A stretch of 6,477 nucleotides of DNA, taken from positions 1 through 6,477 of the forward strand of contig JACQOY010000085.1 of assembly GCA_016207765.1 (NCBI GenBank), in the 5' to 3' direction. Of this stretch, positions 5,517 through 6,477 are shown piece after piece. The stretch comes from Deltaproteobacteria bacterium (GTDB lineage: Bacteria; UBA10199; SBBF01). A model generated the notes under the pieces. It was given only the letters and a program-made list of their open reading frames with translations, searched no databases and was not told where the DNA came from. Every line of letters begins with the position of its first letter. The first letter of the stretch is position 1. The translations under genes and the position numbers were made by a program.

Positions 5517-6187
5517 TGTCGCGACTGACCAATTGGCTCGATGAAAGAATCGGAATCCGCGGAATCAGGGAAACCCTTCTTGACCGGAAGATTCCGAAGG
5601 GGGTGGGATGGCCCTACGTATTGGGGAGCGTCAGCCTCTTTCTTTTCACCCTTCAGGTTGTCACCGGAATTCTTCTGGCGATGAACTATTCCCCCTCGCC
5701 CGAACATGCCCATTCTTCCGTCTCTTACATGATGCAGAAGATCCCGATGGGGTCGGTGGTGCGCGGCCTCCATCACTGGGGGGCCTCTTTCATGGTTGTG
5801 GCGGTGACCCTTCACCTGCTCCGGACCTTTTTTTACGGCGCCTACAAATACCCGCGGGAGTTGACCTGGATCACGGGCATCTTCATCTGGCTGTTGGTTC
5901 TTGGTTTCGGGTTCACCGGTTATCTCCTCCCGTGGGATCAGAAGGCCTACTGGGCGACCATGGTGGGGGCCAATATCGCTTCGCAGGCCCCCTTTCTTGG
6001 ACCGGCCATCGCCAAGGTGTTGCGCGGAGGGGAGGCGCTGGGGGCCGTCACGCTGACCCGTTTTTACGCCTTTCATGTCCTTCTTCTGCCGGCGTTGACC
6101 GCCCTGCTTATCGGCTTTCACCTTTTTTTGGTGGTCCGCATCGGGATTTCGGCCCCTCCGGAGAAGGAAGATAAAAACAAACCATGA
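5516..6187 (+). CDS. Cytochrome b6-type subunit (cytochrome b N-terminal domain)
   Basis: This 223-residue protein is a four-helix membrane subunit carrying both b hemes of the quinol-oxidising complex. Helices lie at about 34-56, 86-108, 118-138 and 183-207. The ligands are His86 and His100 in helix B and His187 and His202 in helix D, the same numbers as plant cytochrome b6. The 14-residue spacing in helix D is the b6 type, not the 13 of mitochondrial cytochrome b. GYLLPW is at 135-140. The protein has no cysteine at all, so the Cys35 that attaches heme ci in cytochrome b6f is missing. The ATG shares one base with the Rieske stop and follows a G-rich Shine-Dalgarno stretch; a TTG at 5513 would add one residue. 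The end overlaps the next start by 4 bases. Confidence 0.95.
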   Translation: MSRLTNWLDERIGIRGIRETLLDRKIPKGVGWPYVLGSVSLFLFTLQVVTGILLAMNYSPSPEHAHSSVSYMMQKIPMGSVVRGLHHWGASFMVVAVTLHLLRTFFYGAYKYPRELTWITGIFIWLLVLGFGFTGYLLPWDQKAYWATMVGANIASQAPFLGPAIAKVLRGGEALGAVTLTRFYAFHVLLLPALTALLIGFHLFLVVRIGISAPPEKEDKNKP

Positions 6188-6477
6188 CCATGCCCGACTG
6201 GAAGGAAAAATTCCGCCGACGATACGAAGAGCTGAAAAAAGCGGGAAAGCCTTTTTTTCCAAACATCATCTTCAAGGATACCCTCGCCGTTCTTGTGGTC
6301 TTGGCCGCCCTGTTGATTGTTGTCCTGATTCTTCCCGCGCCGCTGGAGGAAATTGCCGACCCCACCGACAACACCTACAACCCGCGTCCCGACTGGTATT
6401 TTCTCTTCCTGTTTCAGGCCTTGAAACTGTTTCCCGGCTCTCTCGAGGCGGTGGCCGCCATTATTCTTCCCACACTG
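6184..6477 (+). CDS. Subunit IV / cytochrome b C-terminal domain (3' truncated by the window)
   Basis: The frame opens with ATG overlapping the cytochrome b stop (ATGA) and stays open for 98 codons to the window end. FFPNIIFKD at 24-32 and a helix at about 31-51 are typical of the start of subunit IV. PDWYFLFLFQ at 69-78 is the Qo-site motif, with Asp where ubiquinone and plastoquinone enzymes have Glu (PEWY). KLFPG follows at 81-85. A normal subunit IV is about 160 residues with three helices, so roughly the last third or more lies outside; a fused C-terminal heme domain cannot be excluded. A second ATG at 6190 would shorten it by two residues. Confidence 0.92.
   Translation, partial: MTMPDWKEKFRRRYEELKKAGKPFFPNIIFKDTLAVLVVLAALLIVVLILPAPLEEIADPTDNTYNPRPDWYFLFLFQALKLFPGSLEAVAAIILPTL

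Noticed and set aside
5342..6262. A minus-strand open frame of about 300 codons opposite the Rieske and cytochrome b genes
   Set aside because: The plus strand encodes unmistakable Rieske and cytochrome b motifs; the antisense product is low-complexity and basic with no domain.

Overview
The window reads as part of the chromosome of a Gram-negative anaerobic or facultatively anaerobic bacterium with quinone-linked, cytochrome-based respiration. The gene content (a CbcL-type b/c cytochrome, a NapC/NirT multiheme cytochrome and a bc complex with a multiheme c subunit) resembles Desulfuromonadia/Desulfobacterota and related metagenomic lineages. This placement is inference from gene type; no phylogenetic marker is present. 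The five complete or partial electron-transfer genes flanking the divergent promoter, plus one monoheme cytochrome, make the whole window respiratory. I count 30 c-type heme-binding motifs in 6.5 kb (1 + 15 + 9 + 5), plus two b-type diheme proteins and a Rieske cluster.

Layout. (1) Positions 1-145 hold a promoter region; 146-442 (+) encodes a small secreted monoheme cytochrome c. (2) A bidirectional hairpin terminator at 471-503 separates it from a convergent operon on the minus strand. (3) That operon runs from 4074 down to 502: first a 594-residue CbcL-like protein (nine c hemes plus a six-helix diheme b domain), then, 18 bp later, a 589-residue NapC/NirT-type protein with 15 heme motifs. 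(4) Positions 4075-4258 are a divergent promoter region. (5) To the right, 4259 to the window end is a second operon: pentaheme cytochrome c, Rieske protein, cytochrome b6-type subunit and a truncated subunit IV, packed with a 13 bp gap and then 1- and 4-base overlaps.

How they fit together (inference). The right operon encodes a menaquinol-oxidising b6f-type complex whose c subunit is probably the pentaheme protein rather than a cytochrome c1 or f. Several residues point to a low-potential quinone: the Rieske box II lacks the Ser and Tyr that raise potential, and the Qo motif is PDWY rather than PEWY. The left operon encodes two further membrane-anchored routes between the quinone pool and periplasmic hemes. 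The small cytochrome c could shuttle electrons between these modules and a terminal partner outside the window.

The least obvious signal is regulatory. The same perfect inverted repeat, ATGAT-N4-ATCAT, occurs once before the small cytochrome gene and twice in the divergent region. In each case a -10-like hexamer begins exactly 29.5 bp from its centre, which puts the site at -41.5. That is class II CRP/FNR activator geometry and suggests one regulator controls all three transcription units. A second hidden feature is a 28 bp perfect palindrome inside the 15-heme gene, flanked by a 6 bp direct repeat, which looks like an in-frame 36 bp insertion of a dispersed palindromic element.
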